Origin: Strongylocentrotus purpuratus
Lineage: Eukaryota; Echinodermata; Echinoidea; Camarodonta; Strongylocentrotidae
Reading direction: 5' to 3'
Length of the DNA: 64,000 nt
Assembly (NCBI RefSeq): GCF_000002235.5
Contig: NW_022145609.1
Location: forward strand, 9,369,551 to 9,433,550
The notes below the pieces were generated by a model. It saw only the letters and a list, made by a program, of their open reading frames with translations, was not told the origin of the DNA and ran no database searches. Positions 40,301 to 47,180 of the stretch are shown here, piece after piece (the first letter of the stretch is position 1; each line of letters opens with the position of its first letter). The translations under genes were made by a program, and so were the position numbers.

Positions 40301-43300
40301 TGCGTTAATCATGATTATTCGATACACAATAGCCAATTTACGAATGAAAAAACTCACTTCAAATGCCATTGAAACCAATCAAGTCCATAGAAAAGTCCCC
40401 ATGCCTATCCACGCCCCCCCCCCTTCCCCCGCGAACCACTTGAAAGAGACAACAGACGTAATTTCCTGAGACTATGGTCAGTGAAATCTGGTTCGGCGTT
40501 ATTTGCGGTGACTAGGGTGGAGTCTCTCCATCGGGGGTGTACAGATTAAATTTCTATGTACAGGTGTACATATAGTTTGCCCTGTAGCGTATATCTTAGT
40601 TTTCTTAATTATCTTAATCATCTTGACCGTGTGAATACTGTATAAAATGTGTCACTAAACTTACGTTGACTTCGGCTGTTTTGATGATAGCCAAATCACC
40701 GCCATAACTTTGACATGTTTCCCTGGCAGCACTTGGCGTTGCATGAGGTGTGAACTTGATGAGATACTGAGATTCACCGAACTCTTGCCATCTATGATCA
40801 TCGTCTGTTTATATCACATTAAATAAACATTACGCTATATTGAAAATGGAAGACAGCTACTGAACTATTACAAACTGAAATATTGGATGGGCTAAACAAA
40901 TACAAAGTGTCAAAGAGTATATATTACCCGTTTACAAGTATAACGATGCAAGCATTTTACAGCACTCGGCATTCTATTAATGCACAGTACAGATCATTTA
41001 AAGGCAATTATCCAACCCGTGTAATAAGTTCATTTGTACGAAAGCACACACAAAAAGATAAACGAAATGGTGACAGTTTGAAATTAATCTGACCAATAAT
41101 AAGAGAATTATGAATGTTTGAAAAGCGAGGTCTCTAAATAAGTGCGAATCTCAAACTGGTAATTTAGTCTTTGGATGGTGACGTAGACACGGACAACTCT
41201 ATCATTTGTCGTGTACAAAAAGTTTAATACCTTCTATTTTTTATTTCCCGTTTCCTTCACTGAGGTACTTTTGAACATATATTATGAAAAGCATATCATT
41301 ATATACCCTCTGTAGAGAATAGAACATCCTGATCATACATTTGTCAAAAATGTACATGTAATTCATTTAGTGTGTTGGAACAAATGGAAAGTTTTCCGCC
41401 TCTACATCATAGAAACATTACCGATTCAGCCAATTCGAAGAGGCCATACCTAAAGTGATTTTATTTCACCTTTGAAAAAATTCATAATTTTCTCATTTTT
41501 TTGTCTGATGTTTTTCCAATTTTTGCCAGTCTGCTACTCTGCTCTTCAAGCTTTCTTCTAGTCTATAGTAGTTTGTTATGAAGGTTGGACTGACTTTAAT
41601 ACTGTATATCAAGGTAAAACAGGTAGACGGTATGCTATTATATATTGAGGACGATATTTCTTTGGTGAAATTTTATGGCAATTTTCGTGACATTTTTGGT
41701 GAAATTTTCTCGAAATATTGTCGAAATCCGCAAAAGAATGGTACAATATTTTGCGAAAATGGCCGTAAAATTCCACCACAATAAGCTGAGATAGCACGCA
41801 CTCTCTTTCATAATCATAGGGATGTCAGTAGACAGTTCCGGTACAGTGAGACTACAAGAGTGCTGTCATGGTAAAATTCAATCATATTCATGCACATATT
41901 TTAGAAATCGTCTTGGACACTGCTGTAGACATTGATCTCTTCAATTTACATCTACCACTCTTTAATTATATTTTAACTGGACTTTTATTGACATACTGTA
42001 CGTCTGGAAATCATCAAGCAAACCATTATTATGTTTTACTGGATTTAATTTAATTTCAAATTGTTGTCACCATTTTTAATAAAATGATATGAAATATATA
42101 TTCATAAATTGCATCGAATAACTAATCGAATAATCATACATACGTGAACATTATGATTGGCAAATGAAAATGGTTGGGATACCCCTCCAGAAAGCATGTT
42201 AAATATTCGTAAAGCATGAACATGAATTAATATTAATTACAGCAAGAATACTCTTTAAAATTACTATTGGAGTAATATATGGACAAAAAACTTTTAGGCT
42301 TCAAGAACATCATCTAAATGTTATCGCAGAATGTTTTTACTTGACATTACTCATTATTGTTCAGCAATCAACATTCACTTCAATAAATATGTGGTGACAT
42401 CACCTACAAGGGTGTAAAAGAATTATTGCCCCTTTAAGCTTGGTAAATTATGTAAATTTTACACAATGATTAAGGTTAACGATTTGATTCTTCGTTCGGC
42501 TCTTATCATTTATAATTAATTGTGTATCGTTACAGAAATGACAGCCCATCTAGAGCATGAATATCTGATGATCATCTCGAAATAGTGTGTTAAAAAGGAA
42601 AATGCGTTTGATCGTTATTTAGTATCAAAACGGCTCTCTGGTATAACTGTTTTGATATCACTGTACACGCCGTAGATAAAAACTGGGTACAAAATAGTAA
42701 ACGAAATTCGATCGTAAACATTTTGTATTAAGAACAGTCTGCCAATATCGATCTAGAATATATACAATGTTATTTATTCAATAGAATGAATCCAAAAAGA
42801 TACTCCCACATCCTTCTCAATGTAAATGTACATGGCAAGCGCCCAAGAGGAAGACCAGCTAAGAGATGGACAGACTGCATCAAGGCGGACTGCAATAACA
42901 GACAACTTGACTCCCTGACTAAAGCCACTAGGCTAACAGAAGATAGGAAGGTGTAGCAAGCCGTTGTGAAATAGAAACCATCATACAATCCAGAGATGGT
43001 GTGGACGGCTTAACTCAAGTAAAGTAAAGTTATCTTACACGCTCCTTCAGAACTGGACTAAACAATGTGAGAACGAAAAATGACTTGAAATACCTACCGA
43101 TAGGTATTTGGCAGATATGTTGTCTATTTGATGTGCATGTTCGTCGGTTCCATCGTCCATGTATCGAGCTACTTCCAGACCTCATTACAGCACAGTAAGG
43201 TGGTGGATCGGTATATAGAGGATAATCCCAGTTGGTATACCTTGAAAATGATTAATTTATATATCTAATAGAATTAACAATTAAAGAATCATGAACTCCA

Positions 43301-46300
43301 CGGAAATACTAAATAAATATATGAGACAGAGGCCAACTACATTATGACTCGGTTGTCTTTGGAGAAAAAAAGGACATTGAATCTTCTGGTAAATCAGTAT
43401 GAAGTGCTTATGACTGATTTTATAAATACATTGAAATGGTAGATTTTACATGTAGCTAGGAGTTTTTCATTCATTCCTTGACGGAACTTGAGTCTAGAGA
43501 AAGTATAATAAAAGTACATGCTTTGGCATTATCATAAATAACTGCTAGCAAAAAAATATCATTTAGTAGCATGAATTTCAATTGTCGATTTTGGGATATA
43601 AAACCTTAGCGGTTTGAACTTGTGACACGTGACATTTCGATTTATTACACAAACGTTGCAGATTTTGCATGACTCAGAACAACCTGGAATATGAAGATTT
43701 GATCAAAATGTGATATATTAGCAATAATTCAATGATTTATGTGGTATTATGACTCTCAAATTAAATTTTAGTTCAAAACGATTTGAATAATGATTTAAGA
43801 TGAGACGACTCAGGGTTAGAGCAGTGGTCTCGTAACCGGGAGATCCGGGTTCGAAACCAAGTGGCAAGTCAATGCGCTACTGCCATTTGGTAAGCCATAA
43901 ACCTTCATTACCAAGTCCCTCGTTCGTAGAGGACTTACGGCCGTCGGTCCTCTGGTTGCTAACTCAGAAACATAACGTGCCTTCCTAGCAGTCAGGTAGA
44001 ACCAATCACACACAAAAATTAGGGTTTCACCAAAAGAAATCCACAATTATGCACAGTCGGTCAGTATAACTTGTTCTTGGTTGAAATCCGTCAGGGGTGC
44101 AAATTGCCACACTTGCCCCTCCTCTTCAAATGGCTAGTGCCCTCTTTCCGCGCTTGCATGCCATTATTACCACTGCCATAATGAATATTTGTTATAGGAA
44201 AACGATTTGAAAAACATGAGTGGCATTTTATCACGACGATAGTTGATACATACTCAGGGTCCATTCCATCAATCCATTTGTATTCATCATCCTTATCCGT
44301 GCCTTCTAAGCCGATGTAAAAGTTACCATTCCTCGCCGGTAATCTCGTGGCAATGAAAGCCTATTCATATTATGAAGAAAAGAGAAATACATTGGAGATT
44401 AATATCAACGTGGCGCATTGCAACATTGTCTAATCTCGGGGGAGGGGCAAAGTAAACACGCCCCCCCCCCCCGATTCAAAGGATCAATATCTTAGTCGCA
44501 TGCATTGCGTTCAAGGCTCAGCCCCCCACCAGTTTAGTTTAAGTAAGCGTATGCATGTTCCCTCCCTTTGAAAGAACCCCCCCCCCCCCCCTAAGTCCGG
44601 TGTGTATACGGGCCGATTTGTGTGTGTATTACGAGCCGGACTTTGATGCGTGAAAATTACCCCTTTACTGGAGACTTGGGAAACATGAATACGGTCCCTC
44701 CGTTCCCGGAGTGGAAGGGGGAGGGGGGGGGCCGGGGCTCAGCCCCCTCGAACTTTCGGCTCATTGCAGTAGTGGTTACAATGGGAATGTTCAACCAGTA
44801 TTCTTAAAATTTTCAATCGGAGTTTCAGATGTCACATTTTCCAAACACGTCAACGTATATATATAAAGGTTTATGTTTTTAATTTCACTGGTGGGAAATC
44901 GTGAGACAGTGGACACAAGCACCAGTTTAGTTTTTTTATTTTTTTATCTGAGAATTAAAAATGGTGTACCTGTTGGGTGGTTGGATTAATGCCTATACCG
45001 GTCAATAACATAATTCTTGAAAAGTTTAACTTCATAGAACATCTGCCAATTAGAATACGATTTTTGCTATCAGTATCAGTCTTGACAACATTCCACCGCC
45101 CTATTCGTTCTGAAAACACAAAGAAGGCGCCAGAAAATCATGATAATTCATAAGAATAAGTAGGCAACGGTTAACAAATGTTTAATTTGAAAAACGTTAA
45201 TACGGTTGGCTCCATGAAAATTCTGATAAATATCTAATGTAGTACACGATAAAAGTGCGTACGTACATTTTGTTCAGCTGATGTAATGATTGGCATGTCA
45301 CCCCTAAGCTTTGACAAAGTGCACGTGTGTCGGAGAATGTCTTGTAGACACCATGGTAGAAGACATACTGATAGCCACCATACACATTCGACCCTGATGT
45401 AGAACACTCTTGACATTCAACTGTAAGATAAGAATAAGAGACAATGAAGCAACACGTGATTCTTCACACAACAGTGGGCTATACCCCCCCCCCCCTCTCC
45501 CCCACCCAAGCACCGTTTTCGAATTGCCCATAAAAAAAAAGAACAAGGAAAACAGAAGGAGTCATCTGATAATGTGTTTTTTTTAAGAGGAATACGGAAG
45601 TAAAAGGAGGATCTGACATTAATCCTTTTCACCTTCATTTTATAGCCCCTTTAATTAATTTGATTTTAAGTGGTACGCAACTATTCCCTTCCCCTCCTAC
45701 AAATTTCTAGGGGCGTCTTATCTACGGCAGGAGCAGTTCTTTCCTCAATCATGTCGATAATTGTCTGTCCTGTATAACGTATTTTCTCGATTACTTTGTC
45801 CCACCTCCCAACCCCTCCACACGCGCGCTTTCCTAGATTAAGATCAATGCTCATATTGCATCCAAGCAACCCCTCTGATCCGTTTATTATTCCAAATAAA
45901 TTACTTTCACTTTTTTAAAGAATAAACACTTATTTACCCTTCATACAGTGGGAGCACATAATAGAGTGGGAGTACTGAGGTGAATGCTCTTGACTCTCAT
46001 ACAATAGGTCCCTCTCCATGCCCTCAGGTGTATTAAATGGGTACCGGGGCCAACCGGGCAATGCCGGGGTATTAATAATTACGGTACACACGGGAAGGGC
46101 TGTATTAATACTGATATGGCTATCCTGGCTGTGTACATAGGACCCCATCATTATTATACCCACTGTTTAAGGTGAATATAATATGTATATGGTTCTATGT
46201 TGTCGATTTATAATTGTGAATGTAAGTTCATTTTAATGAATCTTTAACCCTATGTTAACTGGGGGGATCAATTTGACCCCCCCCCCCCCCCCCCCTCCCT

Positions 46301-47180
46301 GTTGTAATTTCGCGACTACTCCGAAACCGCGGCAGATTAAGTTTTCCTTTCATGACTTTTTTCTTTCGAGTGTTACGCATCTTTTTAAAACAATTTGTTT
46401 CGAAAATCGGACGTATAGTTACAAAGTTACGTGATCTTTTGTCTTTGCCTGTCAGCCCGAAAATTGCTAATTGTTGTGATTTGTGTACAAAACATATGGG
46501 GTCAAAATAGTTGAATTGTAGTTAGAAATGAAATAAAACAACAAAAACAATAAAATTCATAACTTAAAAAAAATAGTGAAATACATAAGAAATTATCAAA
46601 ACAAGAGATAACATAAGGAATAACCTGGCTCTTCCAATTTGTTTGTGTTGTATTATTATTCCAAATGGTCTAACAAATATATATAGTGGAAACACATGCT
46701 TAAATATGAATAATATATGATTTATGGGTAAAAATGTGAATTTTATGACCTTATTTGCATAAATTACCATACATAGGCAAATGAGTGAATTTTTCCAAAA
46801 ATTGAAATTACCATGGTATTCTATACACTTCACTTGACATACATGCAAATTTTCGCGGCGATCGGCTGTGAAACGGCCGAGATCTTAGGGGGGTCAAATT
46901 GACCCCCCCCCCTCCCCTCCAGTGAAAACCCGGTCTGAAATAGCCCAGTTAAAATAGGGTTAATAGTGATAGCATACTGTTCACAACAAAAAAAATGACT
47001 GGTGGTAAACAATAAACAAGTATTGATACTTTTGAATTCCATAGGCCATTCCATTCTTTTGGAATTGAATAGTAAAAACATCCAGTAAGTTTAATACAAA
47101 CCTGTAATAGACGCAAGAATCCATATCAGAGTAAGTGACAGGAACATCCTTAACCATCCAAGTATTGAATCCCCAGACAT
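8223..47180 (-). CDS. Lectin-type receptor tyrosine phosphatase, 40-exon gene
   Basis: Predicted single-pass receptor that removes phosphate from tyrosines in the cytoplasm. Exons by high coordinate: 47180-47102, 45420-45267, 44360-44254, 43240-43098, 40804-40665, 39654-39542, 38908-38775, 38063-37918, 37526-37408, 36552-36413, 35213-35071, 34676-34567, 33148-33018, 32464-32144, 31786-31505, 30144-30010, 29513-29364, 28981-28850, 28420-28250, 27594-27463, 26824-26525, 25992-25630, 23542-23422, 23071-22989, 22634-22381, 21857-21770, 21263-21187, 20684-20648, 20410-20313, 19514-19389, 18818-18670, 18133-17998, 14005-13856, 13444-13345, 12523-12459, 11840-11712, 11133-11008, 10263-10112, 9153-9018, 8501-8223. 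All borders are GT/AG and phases agree, except that exon 2 (45420-45267) has a one-base frameshift. With that base allowed for, the product is about 1983 residues. A lectin-bearing receptor phosphatase class is, as I recall, described in sea urchins; the exact orthologue needs a search. Confidence 0.9.
9018..13444 (-). CDS. Receptor phosphatase D2 domain (probably inactive)
   Basis: Seven exons (13444-13345, 12523-12459, 11840-11712, 11133-11008, 10263-10112, 9153-9018, then the tail exon) encode the membrane-distal PTP domain. Recognisable blocks in order are KNRYGNNLP, RNRVIL, DHDYINAS, the DFWSMV helix, CAQYWP, GWPKHG and HCLSGAGRTG. The WPD loop aspartate, the general acid of active PTPs, is replaced by lysine. 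The P-loop keeps the cysteine and arginine in CX5R spacing but has leucine in place of the first serine. The Q-loop reads QTEEEY instead of QTxxQY. These are the kinds of change seen in regulatory D2 domains of receptor phosphatases, so little or no catalysis is expected. The 12523 acceptor was chosen because the alternative would place a stop codon across the junction. Confidence 0.9.
9685..9765. promoter_or_regulatory. Two GTGACGTCAC palindromes in an intron
   Basis: Perfect ten-base palindromes containing the CRE core TGACGTCA occur at 9685-9694 and 9756-9765, 71 bases apart, in the intron between exons 10112 and 9153. This is the consensus of CREB/ATF factors. The local sequence is less AT-rich than its surroundings. 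An intronic enhancer is possible, but so is a repeat of unknown origin. Confidence 0.35.
11419..11476 (+). repeat. ACT trinucleotide microsatellite
   Basis: Near-perfect run of CTA/ACT triplets in the intron between exons 11712 and 11133. Confidence 0.85.
13856..22634 (-). CDS. Juxtamembrane region and active PTP domain D1
   Basis: Nine exons (22634 down to 13856) encode the Ser/Arg-rich juxtamembrane segment, then the membrane-proximal PTP domain. Motifs in order: a wedge-like start (FSEEF), KNRYKNILP, DYFNASYIP, YIASQGP across an intron, DFWRMVWQE, CRQYWP, WPDKGVP (catalytic acid loop), HC at the end of exon 18818-18670 joined to SAGVGRTG in exon 18133-17998, and MVQTQEQYAFIY (Q-loop). Every residue needed for the two-step cysteine phosphatase mechanism is present: nucleophile Cys and Arg of HCSAGVGRTG, Asp of WPD, and Gln of the Q-loop. 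The juxtamembrane exon carries basic patches such as RRTKSLDLD. D1 is therefore expected to be catalytically active, with D2 regulatory. Confidence 0.95.
14347..17820. mobile_element. 3.5-kb non-autonomous element with GGTAACGGAATTAC motifs
   Basis: A perfect 14-bp terminal inverted repeat, ATATGGGCAATTCC, marks 14347 and 17820. Inside, the motif GGTAACGGAATTAC occurs in direct orientation near 14364, 14541, 14733, 14757, 15109 and 17441 and inverted twice near 17271-17302. The motifs cluster towards the two ends, as binding sites for a transposase would. No transposase-like reading frame is present. The middle carries a block of about 215-bp tandem repeats. The target duplication is probably TA or TAT but cannot be fixed because the repeat end is itself AT-rich. 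It fills nearly all of the intron between the phosphatase exons at 17998 and 14005. I do not recognise the family. Confidence 0.7.
16006..16845 (+). repeat. Four ~215-bp tandem repeat units
   Basis: The phrase GCTAGCGGAC (or a close variant) recurs near 16019, 16229, 16442 and 16678. Each time it is followed by a C-rich run, a segment like CCGTCTGCAAGAGGGCTAGT, TATGGTC and an AT-rich stretch ending in TAGATTAGACC. Spacing is about 210, 213 and 236 bases. The poly-C tracts vary most. The array lies in the centre of the 14347-17820 element. Confidence 0.8.
22989..23542 (-). CDS. Transmembrane helix and stop-transfer exons
   Basis: Exon 23542-23422 encodes a Gly/Ala/Thr-rich stretch, then about 23 hydrophobic residues dominated by Ile and Val (VGGILIILIVIIVVIIVF) followed by the basic stop-transfer KRRR. 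Exon 23071-22989 follows in phase and encodes an acidic cytoplasmic linker. This sets the orientation: lectin, Ig, EGF and fibronectin domains outside, phosphatase domains inside. The start of exon 23542 was set at the acceptor TTCGACTGCAG. Confidence 0.9.
23735..24192. mobile_element. Two decayed TTAA-type MITE fragments side by side
   Basis: 23735-23889 matches the right half of the element at 30178-30723 (AATTTGCTCAAAC, then a degraded terminus). 23950-24192 matches the left half of the element at 35944-36335 (TTAAAGATAAA, GTGATTGCA-like start, AAGTATTGGTGTG, AAGGTTCTGGA). Both are in the intron between the fibronectin and transmembrane exons. Confidence 0.6.
24990..25621. mobile_element. 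hAT-like MITE with poly-G repeats, at a splice donor
   Basis: The ends are CAGTGGCGTACGCAGG and, inverted, CAGGCGCGTACGCAGG, of the CAG-starting type seen in hAT elements. The flanks are a perfect 8-bp duplication, GAACCTAC at 24982-24989 and 25622-25629, the length made by hAT transposases. The interior repeats a module three times: AGTCGCTCAG, a long G run, TAAGCGGACAC, a T run, then ATCGCAACGACTCA. The longest G run has about 40 bases. The second copy of the duplication is the first eight bases of the intron after exon 25992-25630, so the element begins at intron base nine. Confidence 0.85.
25630..25992 (-). CDS. Fibronectin type III exon of the receptor
   Basis: A single symmetrical phase 1-1 exon of 121 codons encoding one fibronectin III domain. 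It shows the conserved tryptophan in the B strand (GWRQWDP), the core tyrosine pair region (VGYKIYVLSG) and the closing YSVQIAAIRDG ... FTTDSG pattern. It is longer than the usual 90-100 residues because of an insert containing MTDRSVSKRST. It sits directly before the membrane in the protein. Confidence 0.9.
26525..26824 (-). CDS. Ectodomain exon, Ig-like or unclassified
   Basis: A phase 1-1 exon of 100 codons between the EGF modules and fibronectin domain. It encodes NPGVAIFIFSCSFTASS, a conserved-looking Trp (KPWISRN), then PIYCFIGV and PPRYYF. One cysteine near each end would fit an atypical Ig fold. The reading frame joins smoothly either to exon 27594-27463 directly or through the optional exon 27251-27159. 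Confidence 0.75.
27159..27251 (-). CDS. Possible optional 31-codon exon
   Basis: With acceptor at 27252 and donor at 27158 this exon is 93 bases long and phase 1-1, so it can be included or skipped without changing the frame. It would encode a short segment with KNPLHYSYECRGKPRC. A different donor at 27130 extends it but breaks the frame with the next exon. The acceptor has no strong pyrimidine tract. I cannot decide whether it is constitutive, alternative or not used. Confidence 0.4.
27463..30144 (-). CDS. Five EGF/laminin-like exons of the receptor
   Basis: Exons 30144-30010, 29513-29364, 28981-28850, 28420-28250 and 27594-27463 are all phase 1-1 and each encodes one cysteine-rich module. 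The first reads CPYGRWNPPLC then CHELSGTCICPPGHAGKNC, a laminin-type EGF. The others keep the pattern of a short CxxGxFGxxC start, a central C-x-C and a terminal C. Such Ig plus EGF plus fibronectin order is also seen in Tie-type receptors, so these modules may share ancestry by exon shuffling. Roles are probably spacing and protein binding. Confidence 0.88.
30178..30723. mobile_element. Palindromic TTAA-type MITE
   Basis: Both ends read TTAAAGGGAAAGTCCACCC (right end inverted, with one mismatch region), sharing the TTAA at 30178-30181 and 30720-30723. Arms of about 200 bases are inverted copies, with words such as TTGGCAACTCTRTGACG and AAATTTGCTCAAAC on opposite strands. No open frame is present. 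The TTAA target fits piggyBac-type mobilisation. A second full-length but decayed copy lies at 50094-50587. Confidence 0.8.
30731..31165. repeat. Foldback of GGACAATTACCCCC-type short repeats
   Basis: From 30731 to about 30880 a 14-17-bp unit GGACAATTACCCCC and variants repeats on the plus strand. From about 30945 to 31165 the same unit repeats inverted (GGGGGTAATTGTCC). Between them lies a small unique core that includes another fragment of the TTAA MITE end (GGGTGGACTTCCCC). The layout mimics the 15-bp foldback at 315-3085 with a different unit. Confidence 0.75.
31505..31786 (-). CDS. Second Ig-like exon, lacking the disulfide
   Basis: A phase 1-1 exon of 94 codons. It shows GDDITLSV, IRWRKV (the C-strand Trp) and SVSDAGVYATYEGG, the DxGxY signature of an Ig F strand. 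The two cysteines that normally bridge the sheets are absent. The same disulfide-free Ig signature followed by EGF modules occurs in Tie-like receptors. The donor at 31504 (G|GTTCGA) was chosen because it gives the phase needed by the next exon. Confidence 0.82.
32144..32464 (-). CDS. First Ig-like exon of the receptor
   Basis: A phase 1-1 exon of 107 codons after the last lectin domain. It has NASFICLLGS and GFFECSAVTDS, giving two cysteines at Ig spacing, and an otherwise diverged sequence. It matches no Ig subtype that I can name. Confidence 0.78.
33018..35213 (-). CDS. C-type lectin domain 4 (three exons)
   Basis: Exons 35213-35071, 34676-34567 and 33148-33018, in phases 1-0, 0-2 and 2-1. 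The fold signature is present: ARKYCQAQGGDLAQPKT, YWFGLDD, FKWIDGTQL and the terminal cysteine pair (GRCVHQ, RCTSYLRFACEKP). The EPN or QPD sugar motif is replaced by SNGDATLFENG, and the WND motif reads WRKLR, so calcium-dependent sugar binding looks lost. Confidence 0.9.
33487..34480. repeat. GC-rich foldback element in an AT-rich intron
   Basis: The arms are about 33487-33745 and 34225-34480. They share inverted segments such as TAGCCTGCTCGG, GCATCGCCCAACGAT, CTACAG-GCTCTA and TTTTAGGTCAAAACTGGGCG. The centre (33890-34200) is itself an imperfect inverted repeat built around TCGAGCG, GGTCAAA and CGGTCGCCG words. GC content is far above the surroundings. No reading frame looks protein-like. 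It lies between the second and third exons of lectin domain 4. Confidence 0.75.
35944..36335. mobile_element. TTAA-type MITE, second family
   Basis: Starts TTAAAGATAAACTTTAGTAC and ends with the inverted form, TACTGGAGTTTATCTTTAA, giving TTAA at 35944-35947 and 36332-36335. About 390 bases with no coding content. A partial copy is at 23950-24192. Confidence 0.75.
36413..38063 (-). CDS. C-type lectin domain 3 (three exons)
   Basis: Exons 38063-37918, 37526-37408 and 36552-36413, again in phases 1-0, 0-2 and 2-1. Signatures: YCQYHGADLALIKS, FFGLTDQ, FTWIDGTPLQY, then WGSGQPNDGENQDC and GWGDDSCNNKLPFICE. The QPN motif plus the aspartate-rich second site and both disulfide cysteines are intact, so calcium and carbohydrate binding are plausible. 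QPN is intermediate between mannose-type EPN and galactose-type QPD, so sugar preference cannot be read off. Confidence 0.92.
38775..40804 (-). CDS. C-type lectin domain 2 (three exons)
   Basis: Exons 40804-40665, 39654-39542 and 38908-38775 with the same 1-0, 0-2, 2-1 phase pattern as the other lectin domains. Signatures: TCQSYGGDLAIIKT, YLIGFRRSGKG, FYWLDD, then WYSAREPNDADSWGC and SPYICE. EPN is the mannose-type specificity motif. The WND site reads WYD, keeping the aspartate. Of the four domains this and domain 3 are the likeliest to bind sugar. Confidence 0.92.
38955..39165. repeat. Low-complexity ATT/AGT tract
   Basis: Trinucleotide-rich sequence of ATT, ATC and AGT words in an intron. 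It produces spurious Ile/Leu/Met-rich open frames and no real gene. Confidence 0.8.
42786..42972 (+). pseudogene. Non-LTR retrotransposon C-terminal tail fragment
   Basis: A plus-strand frame shows GKRPRGRPAKRWTDCIKAD followed by a region ending DRKV-stop-QAVV. The motif RGRPxKRWxDxxxxD is the common ending of LINE reverse transcriptase proteins, where the residue after DRK-x is normally tryptophan; here the codon is TAG. Only the tail is present, as expected of a 5'-truncated LINE insertion. It lies in the intron between lectin domains 1 and 2. Confidence 0.75.
43098..45420 (-). CDS. C-type lectin domain 1 (three exons, frameshifted)
   Basis: Exons 45420-45267, 44360-44254 and 43240-43098. 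The domain shows YGGYQYVFYHG, SDTRALCQSL, then in another frame GDMPIITSAEQN, and in later exons FYIGLEG, YKWIDGMDPE, PPPYCAV and RTCTSNRQHICQ. The change of frame lies at the CCCC run 45301-45304, where one more base would restore the reading. Downstream phases require this extra base. There is no EPN or QPD motif, so sugar binding is unlikely. The break may be an assembly error in a homopolymer or a real mutation. Confidence 0.85.
43803..44050 (+). mobile_element. tRNA-derived SINE
   Basis: Starts with a tRNA-like head: GGGTTAGAGCAGTGG as A box region, an anticodon loop CTCGTAA (as in a tRNA-Thr with CGU anticodon) and a B box GGTTCGAAACC at 43848-43858. A tail with GGACTTACGGCCGTCGG follows. 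Intronic, plus strand, opposite to the receptor gene. Confidence 0.75.
44970..45109 (-). other. Phase-compatible cryptic exon candidate
   Basis: A 140-base stretch with a good acceptor (TTTGTGTTTTCAG) and a usable donor (CAACAG|GTACAC). It stays open only in the frame that enters at phase 1 and leaves at phase 0. These are the same phases and nearly the same length as the first exon of each lectin domain. The encoded peptide (GRWNVVKTDTDSKNRI) shows no lectin signature. It may be chance, a decayed exon or an alternative to the frameshifted exon 45420-45267. Confidence 0.3.
46244..46963. mobile_element. piggyBac-like MITE in intron 1
   Basis: The ends read TTAACCCTATGTTAACTGG and, inverted, TTAACCCTATTTTAACTGG, with TTAA at 46244-46247 and 46960-46963. 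The TTAACCCT end is typical of piggyBac elements. Near each end lies a C- or G-rich run next to CAATTTGACC. 720 bases, no transposase frame. A truncated relative lies at 6640-6824. Confidence 0.82.
47102..47180 (-). CDS. First coding exon: signal peptide
   Basis: Starts with ATG at 47180 in a good context (A at -3) and encodes a short N region with one Arg followed by a hydrophobic core (MFLSLTLIWILASITG), a typical secretory signal. The donor is CAG|GTTTGT, leaving phase 1, which matches the next exon. No other upstream start was needed. Noncoding first exons could lie further upstream; I see no clear TATA box. Confidence 0.85.

Noticed and set aside
43803..43875. Functional tRNA-Thr gene
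   Set aside because: The head lacks a closed acceptor stem and is fused to a SINE body.
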